Assembly: GCA_964454015.1 (NCBI GenBank)
Contig: CAYVQF010000009.1
Coordinates: 53,077 to 117,076, forward strand
Reading direction: 5' to 3'
DNA length: 64,000 nt
From: CAYVQF01 sp964454015
GTDB lineage: Bacteria > Myxococcota_A > Bradymonadia > UBA4248
A program made the translations under genes and the position numbers. Position 1 is the first letter of the stretch; each line of letters begins with the position of its first letter. Positions 50,625 through 60,254 of this stretch are shown piece after piece. A model generated the notes under the pieces. That model saw only the letters and a list, made by a program, of their open reading frames with translations. It was not told the origin of the DNA and searched no databases.

Positions 50625-51533
50625 ATGGCGAAGATCAAGGCGACAGCGGCGCAGGGCACGGCTCTTTTCGATGAGGCTTTCCTCAAGAAGATAGAGTATT
50701 TGTATATTGTCTCCAAGAAGGTGTTTGCGGGGAAGCTGCGGGCCGAGCGCAAGACGCGCAAGACGGCTAGCGGGATTGAGTTTGCGGATCACCGCAATTA
50801 TGCGCCTGGAGATGATTTTCGCTATTTGGATTGGAAGGTCTACGGGCGGACGGAGAAGCTGTTGCTGCGGCTCTTCGAGGAGGAAGAGGACCTTTACATC
50901 TACTTTTTGCTCGACACGAGCGCGTCCATGTTGTTGGGGTCGCCGCGGAAGCTCGATTACGCCAAGAAGGTCAGCGCGGCCTTGGCCTACATTGGCCTGA
51001 GCAATATGGATCGGGTGAGCGTGGTGCCCTTCAACGAGAAGGTCACGGGTCGTCTGGCTCCCAGCAGGGGCAAGGGGCAAATATTCAAGCTTTTTAGCTT
51101 TTTGAGCGACTTGCGTGAGGGTGAGACGACGCGGATGGTGGAAGCCTTCAAGACCTTTGCGGCGCAGAATCAGCGCCGGGGGGTGGCGGTCGTGGTGAGC
51201 GATTTCTATGATCCTCGTGGCTATGAGGAGGCCCTCAACCTGCTTCGCTACCAGCGTTTTGAGACCTACGTCATTCACATTTTCGACGAGGCAGAGCTGA
51301 CGCCTCGTCTCAGAGGTGACATCGAGTTGGTTGACTGTGAGTCTGGTGAGCGGCGTTCCGTGACGGTGACCCCGCGGCTGTTGGAGCGCTACCGACGCGC
51401 CCACAGCGAGTTTTGCGATGAGCTCGAGGATTTTTGTTTGAAGCGGCGCATCTTGTATTTTCGGACACCGATCCAGACCCCCTTCGAGGAGCTGATTTTG
51501 CGGGTATTCCGTGCGGGTGGGTTCTTGAAATGA
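50625..51533 (+). CDS. DUF58 protein with vWA-like fold
   Basis: 302 residues. The DUF58 signature is plain: N-Y-A-P-G-D-D-F-R-Y-L-D-W-K-V-Y-G-R, then L-L-L-R-L-F-E-E-E-E-D-L-Y-I-Y-F-L-L. A MIDAS-like D-T-S-A-S-M (about 105-110) follows. DUF58 proteins are partners of MoxR and BatA-type proteins in aerotolerance (Bat) operons. No membrane segment is visible. Starts 26 bases after moxR. Confidence 0.9.
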   Translation: MAKIKATAAQGTALFDEAFLKKIEYLYIVSKKVFAGKLRAERKTRKTASGIEFADHRNYAPGDDFRYLDWKVYGRTEKLLLRLFEEEEDLYIYFLLDTSASMLLGSPRKLDYAKKVSAALAYIGLSNMDRVSVVPFNEKVTGRLAPSRGKGQIFKLFSFLSDLREGETTRMVEAFKTFAAQNQRRGVAVVVSDFYDPRGYEEALNLLRYQRFETYVIHIFDEAELTPRLRGDIELVDCESGERRSVTVTPRLLERYRRAHSEFCDELEDFCLKRRILYFRTPIQTPFEELILRVFRAGGFLK

Positions 51534-51573
51534 TGTGTTGTTCGTTTTTAGCTCCGAAGGTTGGGTGTTCCCC

Positions 51574-53607
51574 ATGGAATTGACAGGACTTGGCCTGAGT
51601 GTAGCGACTTCGCTGGCGGCTGCCCTTGCAGGCGCCATCGCGATTCTCTACTTGCTCAAGCTGCGCCGCCGTCGGGTGACCGTCCCTTTTGGTTCGTTGT
51701 GGTCCAGGGTGTTGCTGGACAAGCAGGCATCATCCTGGTTGCAGCGGCTGAAGCGATTGCTGAGTTATTTGCTGTGGGTGTTTTTGGTGTGGCTGCTGGT
51801 GGCTGCGCTGACGGATCCGCAGCCGGAGCGGGAGATCGAACGCGGTAAGAACATCGTCGTCATGCTGGACACGAGCGCGTCGATGGCGGCGGTGGAGCCT
51901 GAGCAGGGGGGGCGATCGCGATTTCACTTGGCCCAGGAGAAGGTGCGGGGCTTGATTGACGAGATGGGGCCTCACGACAAGATGATGATCATTGCCGTTG
52001 ATGGCCAAGTGCGCTCGGTGACGGGTGAGCTGAGCGGCCAGGTCGCGGTGTTGCGAGATGCTCTGGACGGGTTGTCACCGACGGCGACAGAGGCTCGCAT
52101 TCTGGATGGTTTTCGCACAGCGGTGGATGTGCTTTCGGGTCGACCCGAGCCGCATCTCTACTTGGTGAGCGATGGCGCCTTTGGCGAACTTCGGTTGCCG
52201 GAGCGGCTGTTGCGGGCGGAGATCACCTTCAAGCCGTTGTTGGTGGGGGAAGCGACGGGGAACATCGCCATCAGTGCCTTCAACATCAGGCGTTATTTGG
52301 CCAACAAGTTGGATTACGAAGTCTTTGTGCAGGTCACCAATTATTTTGACGTCCCGGTTTTTGCGGAGTTGACCCTTTACAATCTTCTCCCAGATGCCAA
52401 CCAGCCGTCGGGCTTTTTTTACAAGATCATCGAGAAGCGGACTTTGGAGTTGGGGCCCGGGGCTTCAGAGTTGCGTTTTTACGAGGACTTGGCCTTGGCG
52501 AGTGATCAGTTGGCGGCCCGAGTGAGCTTGAAGAGCGAGGGTTTGCGGGATGTTTTGCCCCTGGATGACGAGGCTTTTGTGATGGTGCCTCGTTTTCGCC
52601 AGGCGCGGGTCTTGTGTGTGACGCCTGGCAACCTCTTTTTGGAGGCGGCCCTGCTACTGAATGAGAACCTGCGGGTGGACTTCATGCGTCCGAGCGATCC
52701 CTTTTTGCGCCCCGATGGTGGTGAGATTCGCTTGACTGGCCTGCGTGAGCGTCCTTACGACGTGGTGATTTTCGACAACTCCTATTGGGAACCAGGCACC
52801 GAGGCGATCGCGCCTGCGGCGGAAGTGGCGGGCAATTATCTCTATCTCAATCCCAAAGGGACGGCGTCGCCGTTTTCGGTGCGGGATATCAGGGAGCCGC
52901 TGATAGAGCGGGTGGATAGGAAGCATCCCCTGGCGCGTTGGTTGTCCCTCAAGGACATCAACATTTTGCGGGGCTCACGGATCAACACCCAGGGTGGCGA
53001 TCGGGTGGTGGTGCGTTCCATCGATGGACCGCTCATCGTGGCTCGGCGCGACGGTGGGGTGAATGCCATCGCCGTTGGCTTCTCCTTGGTAGAGAGCGAC
53101 CTGGTGTTTCGTGTGGCGTTGCCGGTGTTTTTGATCAACGCCATCGATTGGTTCATGGACGAGTCGGGCAGTCTCATCCAGGGCTATAGGACGGGGGAGA
53201 ACTGGCACATTCCCGTTCCGTCTGGGGTACAAGCGGTGCACATCACCAACCCTGCGGGCCGAACGGATAGGGATATCCCGACGCATCAAAACCGGGTCAT
53301 CTACTACGGCGCGCTGACGGGTTTTTATCGCATGGAGTCGAGTCAAGGCCCCAGTCACAGTTGGACGGTAGCGGCGAACTTCAGTTCCCCGAGGGAATCG
53401 GATTTGCGTCGCGCCGTGGTTGAGCTTGCGGCCCAAGATGGGGTGCGGGCGACGACGGTGGAGGCGGCGGCCAGCGATCCGCGTTTGGACAAGTGGGCGT
53501 GGATCTTTTCCCACTTCGAGCGCGACCTGTGGCTCTATGCGGTGTATTTGGTCTTAGGTCTCTTGGTGGTCGAGTGGTTTACTTATCATCGGCGTTGGAC
53601 GGTTTAG
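51574..53607 (+). CDS. BatA-type membrane protein with vWA domain
   Basis: 677 residues. TM segments at about 8-28 and 62-80 form the BatA N-terminal domain (Y-L-L-K-L-R-R-R-R-V-T-V-P-F, the family wording). The vWA domain follows, with MIDAS D-T-S-A-S (99-103). A large C-terminal part is beta-rich, and the chain ends in another membrane segment (LYAVYLVLGLLVVEWF). No clear ribosome-binding site precedes ATG 51574. GTG 51535 is an alternative. It would act in the inner membrane with the MoxR ATPase. The large C-terminal part is longer than typical BatA. Confidence 0.8.
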   Translation: MELTGLGLSVATSLAAALAGAIAILYLLKLRRRRVTVPFGSLWSRVLLDKQASSWLQRLKRLLSYLLWVFLVWLLVAALTDPQPEREIERGKNIVVMLDTSASMAAVEPEQGGRSRFHLAQEKVRGLIDEMGPHDKMMIIAVDGQVRSVTGELSGQVAVLRDALDGLSPTATEARILDGFRTAVDVLSGRPEPHLYLVSDGAFGELRLPERLLRAEITFKPLLVGEATGNIAISAFNIRRYLANKLDYEVFVQVTNYFDVPVFAELTLYNLLPDANQPSGFFYKIIEKRTLELGPGASELRFYEDLALASDQLAARVSLKSEGLRDVLPLDDEAFVMVPRFRQARVLCVTPGNLFLEAALLLNENLRVDFMRPSDPFLRPDGGEIRLTGLRERPYDVVIFDNSYWEPGTEAIAPAAEVAGNYLYLNPKGTASPFSVRDIREPLIERVDRKHPLARWLSLKDINILRGSRINTQGGDRVVVRSIDGPLIVARRDGGVNAIAVGFSLVESDLVFRVALPVFLINAIDWFMDESGSLIQGYRTGENWHIPVPSGVQAVHITNPAGRTDRDIPTHQNRVIYYGALTGFYRMESSQGPSHSWTVAANFSSPRESDLRRAVVELAAQDGVRATTVEAAASDPRLDKWAWIFSHFERDLWLYAVYLVLGLLVVEWFTYHRRWTV

Positions 53608-53646
53608 TCCATCTGCCGCCTGAGTTTATGGGAAAGGAGTCAACAG

Positions 53647-54144
53647 ATGTCGAAGGAAGTTTTGAAGCATTTGCTCGCGTCGGCGCGGGTAGACGATGAG
53701 TTTTCCCTTTTGTTGCTGCAGCGGGCGCTGCAAAGGCATGGGCTCGTGGTTGACGAGATGAGTCTCAATAAGCGGATCATATCGCATTTGTTGGCCAAGG
53801 CTGATCCTGAAGACGGGGCGTCCTTGCGGCTTTTGTGTCAAGAGCTGGTGTCTCTGGGCTATGGACCGCAGCGTCCGAGTGTGTTGTCCGGCGAGAAGGA
53901 CACGCTGGTGCTGGATGTGTTGAAGATCAAGCCTGTGGTCCAGGGGAACTTGGCTGGCAAGGGTTCTGCCTTCGTTTGGGAGTTGGACCGGGATTGTGAG
54001 AACCTGGATTGGCTAACGGGTGCGAAGGTCGAGGTGGACGGTCATCCTTTTTTGGTGCAGGGCATCGAGAACGCAGGGAAGGTGGCGGACTTCAAGAAGG
54101 GTGAGAAGTTGACCTTGCTGTGCAAGTCCCTCCACCACGAGTAG
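53647..54144 (+). CDS. Uncharacterised protein between vWA genes
   Basis: 165 residues, no signal peptide or membrane segment. The N-terminal half (about 1-75) is helical with repeated Leu (LLLLQRALQRHGLVVDEMSL). The C-terminal half (about 85-165) looks like a small beta-barrel (V-L-D-V-L-K-I-K-P-V-V, K-V-E-V-D-G-H-P-F-L-V, K-L-T-L-L-C-K-S). No family recognised. Its place between two vWA genes with a good ribosome-binding site (GGAAAGGAG) suggests it belongs to the MoxR/vWA system. Confidence 0.6.
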   Translation: MSKEVLKHLLASARVDDEFSLLLLQRALQRHGLVVDEMSLNKRIISHLLAKADPEDGASLRLLCQELVSLGYGPQRPSVLSGEKDTLVLDVLKIKPVVQGNLAGKGSAFVWELDRDCENLDWLTGAKVEVDGHPFLVQGIENAGKVADFKKGEKLTLLCKSLHHE

Positions 54145-54196
54145 CCTGAACTCCGCCGTGGCCACGAGGCACACCGCGATCAAGACCTGAGAAGCC

Positions 54197-57106
54197 ATGA
54201 GACCTCTCGTCAAGCGTATGATCAGCGCCACTTTGTTCTACGGTATCCTAGCCGCAGTCTGGGTGGGGTTGGTGTGGCTGTTTTGGCAGCAGATCTGGCT
54301 GCCTGAGCGTTTTTCATTTTCCTTTACGGACGTAGAGCTTTTTGCGCATCTGACTTGGGTCCCTTGGGTGGACATGGGGGCGTGGCTGGGTCCCGAGCCG
54401 GTGACCTACGAGGTGGGTGATTTGCGCTGGCTGGGATTGCTTTGTGGCTTGCCCGTGCTGGTGCTGTTTTGTCGCTGGTCTCTGACGGACCTGCCCTTGC
54501 CGCAGCATGTGTTCAACATCATGTTGCGGGCCTTGGTGGTGGTGGCTTTGGTCGGGGCGCTGATCGATGTGCAGCGCACGGACTTTGCGTCCTATGTGTC
54601 GACGATTTTCGTGGTCGACGTGTCCGAGTCGGTTCCCGATGAGGTCTTGGAACAGGCTCATGCTCATGTCCAGGAGGTCTACGATCAGAGAGGGCCCAAC
54701 GCGGACATGCGGGTGGTCACTTTTTCGAAGCGCCCGCGGATGTTGCCCATTGGCGCTGGCGGGCAGGTGCCACTTTTCACGCGCCACCCTGAGAGCGAGC
54801 TGGACGGAACGGAGCTTGCGGCCACGGAAGAAGAGGGTGGTCGGCTGCGGGCGGACAGTGTCAATCAACACACGAACATCCAAGACGCGTTGCGCTATGC
54901 CTACTCGCTGTTCCCGGCGGACCACGTCAAGCGCATCGTGCTCATCAGCGACGGCAACCAGACGGAGGGAGACCTTTTGGGCGAAGCGTACAACGCGCGC
55001 ACCTATGGGGTTCGGCTTTACGCCAAGCATTTTCCCTTTGAACCGCGTCCAGAGGTCATGATTCGTTCGTTGAGCATCCGCGATCGGGATGCGTTGCGGG
55101 TGGGCAAGCCCTTCGAGATCGAGCTGGAGCTCTTTTCGACTTATGCCACGGAGGCGCGTTTCAATGTGTGGCAAGGTGAGTTCAAGGAGGCGCACAACTC
55201 GAAGACCGTCGAGGTACCCCAGGGAGAGTCTTTTCTCACCTTTGTCTCTGAGCCATTCAACCCGGGGCCGGTGCTCTATCGCATCGAGATGACGCCACAG
55301 GGGCCGGATCATTACGCGGGCAACAATGTCTTTCGCGAGCGTTTGATCATCGAGGGCAAGCCTCGAATCTTGTACGTGGAGGGCAACCCGCGGAGCGCGC
55401 ATTTCTTACAGCGCGCCCTGGAAGGTTTTGGCGAGAGCACGGGACAGAACTTCATCGTCGAGGTGCGGCCACCGGGCGGCTTACCGACGACGATGGAAGA
55501 CATCTTGGGCTTTGATGCGGTGATTTTGTCGGACACTCCCATGCAGGCGACGGGGGGGCGGACCAATGTGTCGGCCCAGAACATGAAGATCCTCGATGAT
55601 TACGTTCGGCGTCATGGGGGCGGTTTCATCGCCATCGGGGGGGAGCAGGCCTTCGGGCTGGGTGGCTACACGGGTACGCCCATCGAGCGGATGCTGCCTG
55701 TGAGCTTCGATGCGGATATGAAGCGGGATCATCCATCACTGGCCTTGGCGCTGCTGATCGACAAGTCGGGTTCCATGGAAGGGATGAAGATGGAGCTGGC
55801 CAAGGACGCCGCCAAGGCGGTGGTGGAGGTGCTGGGCAAGGACGACCGCATCATGGTCATCGGCTTCGACGATAGGCCTTCGGCCTATGTGCCCCTCACC
55901 CGCGCGACGAATCGAACGCAGATTCTCGACCGTATTAGCCGGATCCGGGCTGGCGGCGGGACGGTGATCCAGTCGGCCCTGGAGATGGCCTATTTGGAGC
56001 TGGTGGTGGCGCCAGCGCGCATCAAGCACGTGATCTTGATGACCGACGGCATCGCGCCCTACGGGTCGATCAGCGATTTGGTGCGGCAGATGAACAATGA
56101 CTTGATCACCGTATCGACGGTTGGGGTAGGCAGCGACGCCGACATGGTGCTGTTGAACATGATCGCCAACTACGGCAAGGGGCGCTCGTACTTTACCAAC
56201 GACTGGTACTCTGTGCCGCGCATATTCTTGCAGGAGACCAGCTTGGTCACTCAGAACGCCATCGTGGAAGAGCCCTTCGTGCCGCGCGTTGCCAAGAGCC
56301 ATGCCATGGTCAGTGGTTTTTCTGGTGCACCCGATCTGCTGGGCTACGTGACGACGAAGCGCAAGGACGGGGCGGAGGTGCTCTTGGTCAATGGTCGTCA
56401 CAACGATCCCATTTTGGCGACCTGGCGCTGGGGTACGGGGCGCACGACGGTGTTCACCTCGGACGCGAAGAACCGCTGGGCGAGTGGGTGGGTAGCGAGC
56501 CGCACTTTCTTCCCGCGGTTTTGGGCGCAGGTGGTGCGCGAGACCATGCGCCGTAAGGACCAGACTTTCTTCGATCTCAGCGCCACTTTGCAGCATGGGC
56601 GGGGGCACATCACGGTGGACGCCATCGACGTCAATGACAATTTCATCAATGGCCTGCATAGCGAGGTCAAGGTAACGCCGCCCGAGAGTGAGCCTTTCGT
56701 GGTGACCCTGGCCCAGACGGCGCCGGGTCTTTATGAGGGGAGCTTTGAGCTTAGTACCTTTGGGCCCTATTACCTGGAGGCGGTGCACCGCGAGATGAAC
56801 GCGGGTCAGATCGGGCCCCAGGTGGCCGAGAGCCGAGGCACGCTGAGCTATCCCTATCCTGCTGAGTACTTCTACCTGACCCCCAATGTGGAGCTCATCG
56901 ACAACGCCGTGGCGGTGACGGGAGGGTTGACGGATCCCGAGGTCGCCTTGCTCTTCGATCCAGAGGACTCGAAGGTGAAGACCTTCGTGCCCATGTGGCC
57001 GTATTTCCTATGGGTTGCGTTGTTCTTGATGATCCTCGACGTCCTGTTCAGGCGGGTGCGCTTCTATGGGCGGACGCACGTGGCGTGGAGCCGGGTTGCG
57101 GGCTGA
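54197..57106 (+). CDS. Large membrane protein with two vWA-like domains and a GATase-like segment
   Basis: 969 residues. N-terminal membrane segments (about 10-31, 78-95, 107-126) precede a first vWA-like domain with I-F-V-V-D-V-S-E-S. A middle section has a class I GATase-like pattern (G-F-D-A-V-I-L-S-D-T-P, then G-G-G-F-I-A-I-G-G-E-Q-A-F). A second vWA has L-L-I-D-K-S-G-S-M-E-G-M-K-M-E. A beta-rich part follows and a C-terminal membrane segment (MWPYFLWVALFLMILDVLF). Such proteins stand at the end of MoxR-Bat type clusters. The MIDAS motifs suggest metal-dependent protein binding. It lies 52 bases after the unknown gene, in the same strand run. Confidence 0.8.
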   Translation: MRPLVKRMISATLFYGILAAVWVGLVWLFWQQIWLPERFSFSFTDVELFAHLTWVPWVDMGAWLGPEPVTYEVGDLRWLGLLCGLPVLVLFCRWSLTDLPLPQHVFNIMLRALVVVALVGALIDVQRTDFASYVSTIFVVDVSESVPDEVLEQAHAHVQEVYDQRGPNADMRVVTFSKRPRMLPIGAGGQVPLFTRHPESELDGTELAATEEEGGRLRADSVNQHTNIQDALRYAYSLFPADHVKRIVLISDGNQTEGDLLGEAYNARTYGVRLYAKHFPFEPRPEVMIRSLSIRDRDALRVGKPFEIELELFSTYATEARFNVWQGEFKEAHNSKTVEVPQGESFLTFVSEPFNPGPVLYRIEMTPQGPDHYAGNNVFRERLIIEGKPRILYVEGNPRSAHFLQRALEGFGESTGQNFIVEVRPPGGLPTTMEDILGFDAVILSDTPMQATGGRTNVSAQNMKILDDYVRRHGGGFIAIGGEQAFGLGGYTGTPIERMLPVSFDADMKRDHPSLALALLIDKSGSMEGMKMELAKDAAKAVVEVLGKDDRIMVIGFDDRPSAYVPLTRATNRTQILDRISRIRAGGGTVIQSALEMAYLELVVAPARIKHVILMTDGIAPYGSISDLVRQMNNDLITVSTVGVGSDADMVLLNMIANYGKGRSYFTNDWYSVPRIFLQETSLVTQNAIVEEPFVPRVAKSHAMVSGFSGAPDLLGYVTTKRKDGAEVLLVNGRHNDPILATWRWGTGRTTVFTSDAKNRWASGWVASRTFFPRFWAQVVRETMRRKDQTFFDLSATLQHGRGHITVDAIDVNDNFINGLHSEVKVTPPESEPFVVTLAQTAPGLYEGSFELSTFGPYYLEAVHREMNAGQIGPQVAESRGTLSYPYPAEYFYLTPNVELIDNAVAVTGGLTDPEVALLFDPEDSKVKTFVPMWPYFLWVALFLMILDVLFRRVRFYGRTHVAWSRVAG

Positions 57107-57341
57107 AGAAAATCACAGGACGTCTTGACGATCCCGCGGCGGTGTTCATCACTTGAGGCTGTAACGCCAATGTCCGTGCGGCGGCGGCCTCCCCTGGGTT
57201 GAACATGGGTTTGAGGCGCCGGGTCGCGGCGGGCAAGGGAGTGCTATCTGGACCGGTAGAGTTGGTCGCTGCCGGTGACATGGTGGTGGTGTGTTTGGCT
57301 TCGTTGAGGGCTTGTGCCCTGAACCGAGAAGGAGGACAGCT

Positions 57342-57773
57342 ATGTTTACTTTGTGGACTGATTTTGACCGGGCAATTTTCCGCAATCCTTGGCGGGTGAC
57401 GCGCCAGCTTGGGCGCCTGGCTGACGAGGCGGCGCGCGCCCCCGTGGGGTGGAACCAGCGCATGAACCTCATCGATAAGGGTGAGGCTTTCGAGTTGGTG
57501 GCAGAGCTGCCGGGGATCAAGGAGAGTGAGCTGGACCTGACGGTGCAGCACGACGTGTTGACCCTGCGTGCGGAGCGGGCGGCGGTTCAGCAAGAGGGGC
57601 TGCTGTCGCATCGGCAGGAGCGCGGTGCCTACCGGGTGCAGCGCAGCCTCTCGCTGCCGGTGCCGGTGGATCCCGAGCAGACCAAGGCGGTGCTCAAGGA
57701 CGGGGTGCTGCGGGTCACCATGGCCAAGTCTGCGGCCCATCAGCCGCGGCACATTGCGGTGCGCACGGACTGA
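57342..57773 (+). CDS. Small heat-shock protein (Hsp20)
   Basis: 143 residues, starting MFTLWTDFDRAIFRNPWRV. The alpha-crystallin domain (about 48-143) has the family A-E-L-P-G-I-K-E-S-E-L-D-L-T-V and the G-V-L-R-V-T-M segment. ATP-independent holdase. GGAGGACAGCT precedes ATG 57342. First of two tandem sHSP genes. Confidence 0.92.
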   Translation: MFTLWTDFDRAIFRNPWRVTRQLGRLADEAARAPVGWNQRMNLIDKGEAFELVAELPGIKESELDLTVQHDVLTLRAERAAVQQEGLLSHRQERGAYRVQRSLSLPVPVDPEQTKAVLKDGVLRVTMAKSAAHQPRHIAVRTD

Positions 57774-57835
57774 GGCTGGAGGCATTTGTGAAGACACTTC
57801 GCGCCTTGCGCGGTGAAGAAGAGAGGAGGAGCGTC

Positions 57836-58207
57836 ATGCGTAACGAGAACGAATTGCAGAACACGGTCGACGGCAACGGGGACCTGATGGAGAGCACGGA
57901 GAGCCGGGTGACGGTGCATCCGCCGGTGGACATCTACGAAGGCGAGGATGCTTATAGGGTGGTGGCGGATATGCCGGGCCTGCGCTCGGATCAGTTCAGC
58001 ATCAGCCTGGACCACGAGATGTTGATCGTCGAGGCGCAGTCTGACGTGGACGGTTTGCCCCCGCTGCACTATTTGCGGAAGTTCCGGGTGGTCAGTGGTC
58101 TGGATCCGAGTCAAGTGTCGGCTGACTACCAGCTTGGTGTGCTCACGATCAAGCTGCCCAAGCCGGCGACGCTGAAGCCGCGCAAGATCACCGTCAGCGC
58201 GGGTTAG
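57836..58207 (+). CDS. Second small heat-shock protein (Hsp20)
   Basis: 123 residues. Alpha-crystallin domain from about 35: V-D-I-Y-E-G-E-D-A-Y-R-V-V-A-D-M-P-G-L, then G-V-L-T-I-K-L-P-K. The N-terminal arm is short and polar. GAGAGGAGGAGCGTC precedes ATG 57836. An upstream in-frame GTG at 57788 is less likely. It lies 62 bases after the first sHSP, as a probable two-gene operon that could form mixed oligomers. Confidence 0.9.
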   Translation: MRNENELQNTVDGNGDLMESTESRVTVHPPVDIYEGEDAYRVVADMPGLRSDQFSISLDHEMLIVEAQSDVDGLPPLHYLRKFRVVSGLDPSQVSADYQLGVLTIKLPKPATLKPRKITVSAG

Positions 58208-58215
58208 GGGCTGGT

Positions 58216-58728
58216 TCAGAAGGCGCGGTTGGCGCCGCTCGCCCCGGGGCTGCTTCCCCCGGGGCTGTTTCCTCCGGGGCCGCTCAAAGCGGTGCTTCGT
58301 TCCTGGGCCTCGGCTTTGGGTTGCTGTTCGACCACGACCCAGGTGCTGAGGTCGGCGTTGAACTCCCACCGTTCGAGCATGCGGGTGCGCTGGACCTTGG
58401 TCGATGGGAGCTGGTACCAGACCAGCTCTACCTCAGCCTCGGCATAGTGTTCGTCGGGGGTGACCTCGAGGCGGACGATTTCGTACTCCATGATGTTGAG
58501 GGGCTCCTCTTGATCTTGGTAGTAGGTGATGAAATCGCGCCGTTGGCTCTGAGGGACATGGGCCGAGGCTTGATCGTAGCGCATGAAGATCAGGTCGTTG
58601 TGAAAGGAGCGGAGCGACTTGATCAGGAGCTCACCCGGGGAGGCTTGCGGCCGCATACAAGCGGTGAGGGCGAGCAGGGTCAGGGCGGCGAGCAAGATGG
58701 GCGTAGGCTTGAGCAGTCCGTGGCGCAT
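58216..58728 (-). CDS. Lipoprotein, unknown
   Basis: 170 residues. Signal peptide with lipobox ALTAC (Cys 24). The mature part is mixed alpha/beta (helix SPGELLIKSLRSFHNDLIFM, then strand-rich E-Y-E-I-V-R-L-E-V, E-A-E-V-E-L-V-W-Y) and ends in a Gly/Ser/Pro-rich tail. GGAGGG precedes ATG 58728. It is convergent with the second sHSP gene. No family recognised. Confidence 0.7.
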   Translation of the reverse strand: MRHGLLKPTPILLAALTLLALTACMRPQASPGELLIKSLRSFHNDLIFMRYDQASAHVPQSQRRDFITYYQDQEEPLNIMEYEIVRLEVTPDEHYAEAEVELVWYQLPSTKVQRTRMLERWEFNADLSTWVVVEQQPKAEAQERSTALSGPGGNSPGGSSPGASGANRAF

Positions 58729-58815
58729 GGTTCCCTCCGTGGCCGACGAGAGGTCGGACGTCACCAGCATGGGCCGAGGGCATTACTTAGGCAAGTTTAA
58801 GGGGCGCGGAGGTGT

Positions 58816-59577
58816 TCAGGTGTCGTCGCGCCGGGCGTCGGGGACGTTCATGTAGAGGGCGCGCAGGGGATCGACTTCGTTGCCATAGATGTAGGCCGGG
58901 CCGAGGCCGATGGCCTGGGCTTCGGAGGCCAGCCAAGAGGTGGTGGAGGCCTCGTCGTCGAGGCGCCCTTTGCGCTGGGCGATCTCGGCGCGCTGCTGCT
59001 TCTCCCACTGGGCCTGCAGGACTTGGATCTCCTGGAGCCTTGGCGGGAGGCGGTCGCGGAAGGCAAAGAGGATGTGCCCCACGCATTCGGCGTCATGGAC
59101 GGCGCGGTGGGCTTCAGTGAGGTCGATGCCCAGGCGTTCGGCGACGTCGCCCAGGCGCTTGGAGCCGGTGCGGAAGAACTGCCGGGCGAAGATGAGGGGA
59201 TCGAAGGTGGGGCTGTCGTCGGGCCAGGCCAGTCCCTCTTGGGCGAAGGCGGTGCTGAGGAACTTGCGATCGAAGGGGAAGTTGTAGGCCACCAGAGCGC
59301 GACCTGAGAGCGCGGCGTGCACCTCATTGGCGACGTCCGCGAAGGTGGGTTTGCCAGCGACATCTTCGTTGCGAATCCCCGTGATGCGCACCACGGCATC
59401 GGGGATGGGGCGCTGGGGGTCGATGAGCCAGCCAAAGCGTTCGCTCTGTTGGCCGCCATCGAAGTGGACGATGCCGACCTCGATGATCTTGTCGCTGTGT
59501 TCGTCGAAGCCCGTGGTTTCGACGTCAAAAGCGGCGAAAGGCAGGTCGTACCACAGTTCGGCCCAGTCTTTACCCAT
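58816..59577 (-). CDS. DnaQ-like DEDDh 3'-5' exonuclease
   Basis: 253 residues. The exonuclease I motif F-D-V-E-T-T-G (D18, E20), exonuclease II (F-D-R-K-F, D103) and exonuclease III (H157-R-A-V-H-D162) make a complete DEDDh active site, as in DnaQ-type proofreading subunits and other exonucleases. A C-terminal helical part (about 170-253) is not recognised. GGAG precedes ATG 59577. It could proofread DNA or trim RNA/DNA. No polymerase is nearby. Confidence 0.88.
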   Translation of the reverse strand: MGKDWAELWYDLPFAAFDVETTGFDEHSDKIIEVGIVHFDGGQQSERFGWLIDPQRPIPDAVVRITGIRNEDVAGKPTFADVANEVHAALSGRALVAYNFPFDRKFLSTAFAQEGLAWPDDSPTFDPLIFARQFFRTGSKRLGDVAERLGIDLTEAHRAVHDAECVGHILFAFRDRLPPRLQEIQVLQAQWEKQQRAEIAQRKGRLDDEASTTSWLASEAQAIGLGPAYIYGNEVDPLRALYMNVPDARRDDT

Positions 59578-59627
59578 GGAACACTCCGGAGCGAGGCGCA
59601 CCCGTGGCGCACGAGGTCCGGCGATCG

Positions 59628-60254
59628 CTAGCGGACGATAGGCTCACACAGGCCGCTTTGGGGATTGCAGAGCTCGCGGTCCACGAGGCAATCCTGCGGC
59701 ACGGTGCAAGTGACGGGTTGGCAGCGACCGCCCCGACAGACATCGCCATCTACATAGCCTGGCCCGGTGCATTCCGTCGAGGATTGGCAAAGTGGACGGC
59801 AGGCGTTGAAGTCAGGGCCGACGTAGCAGACCAGGCTGGGGTCGCCGCACTGGCGGTCATCTTTGCACTCGCGACACAAGCCTTCGATGCAGGCCAAGTG
59901 TCCTTGGCATTGGGCGTGTGAGTCGCACAGGGTGGCGCAGCGGTACTCGAAGCAGCGCGCTTGGGCACCGCAGTGTTCGTCGGCGGTGCATTCCACGCAG
60001 ATCTGATACGAGGCGAGGCAATAGGGGAGGCCAGCGTCTTGTTCGACGCAATCCTGATGCTCTTGGCAGGGTTGCAGCTTTTTGTCTTCTTCGACCTTAG
60101 GGTCCTCGGCGAGGTTGGTGGCCATGGAGGCCAGGGCCCCCAGGACGATGAGGGCGAAATAGGCGATGTGGCGCAGGGTCTGCCAGATGTGCCGCCGGTG
60201 TGCAGCGCTTCGTTGGGGCGAATAGGGTCGAGACAGGGGTGTTTTGCCTTCCAT
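59628..60254 (-). CDS. Cys-rich membrane-anchored protein, unknown
   Basis: 208 residues. After a basic N-terminal stretch a single membrane segment (FALIVLGALASMATNL) acts as a signal anchor. The rest has about 24 cysteines in repeated C-x-x-x-x-x-C, C-x-x-x-C and C-x-x-D-x-x-C groups (for example L-C-D-S-H-A-Q-C-Q-G-H-L-A-C). Such Cys-repeat proteins are common in Myxococcota-like genomes. Probably extracytoplasmic and disulfide-bonded. The function is not known. Confidence 0.65.
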   Translation of the reverse strand: MEGKTPLSRPYSPQRSAAHRRHIWQTLRHIAYFALIVLGALASMATNLAEDPKVEEDKKLQPCQEHQDCVEQDAGLPYCLASYQICVECTADEHCGAQARCFEYRCATLCDSHAQCQGHLACIEGLCRECKDDRQCGDPSLVCYVGPDFNACRPLCQSSTECTGPGYVDGDVCRGGRCQPVTCTVPQDCLVDRELCNPQSGLCEPIVR

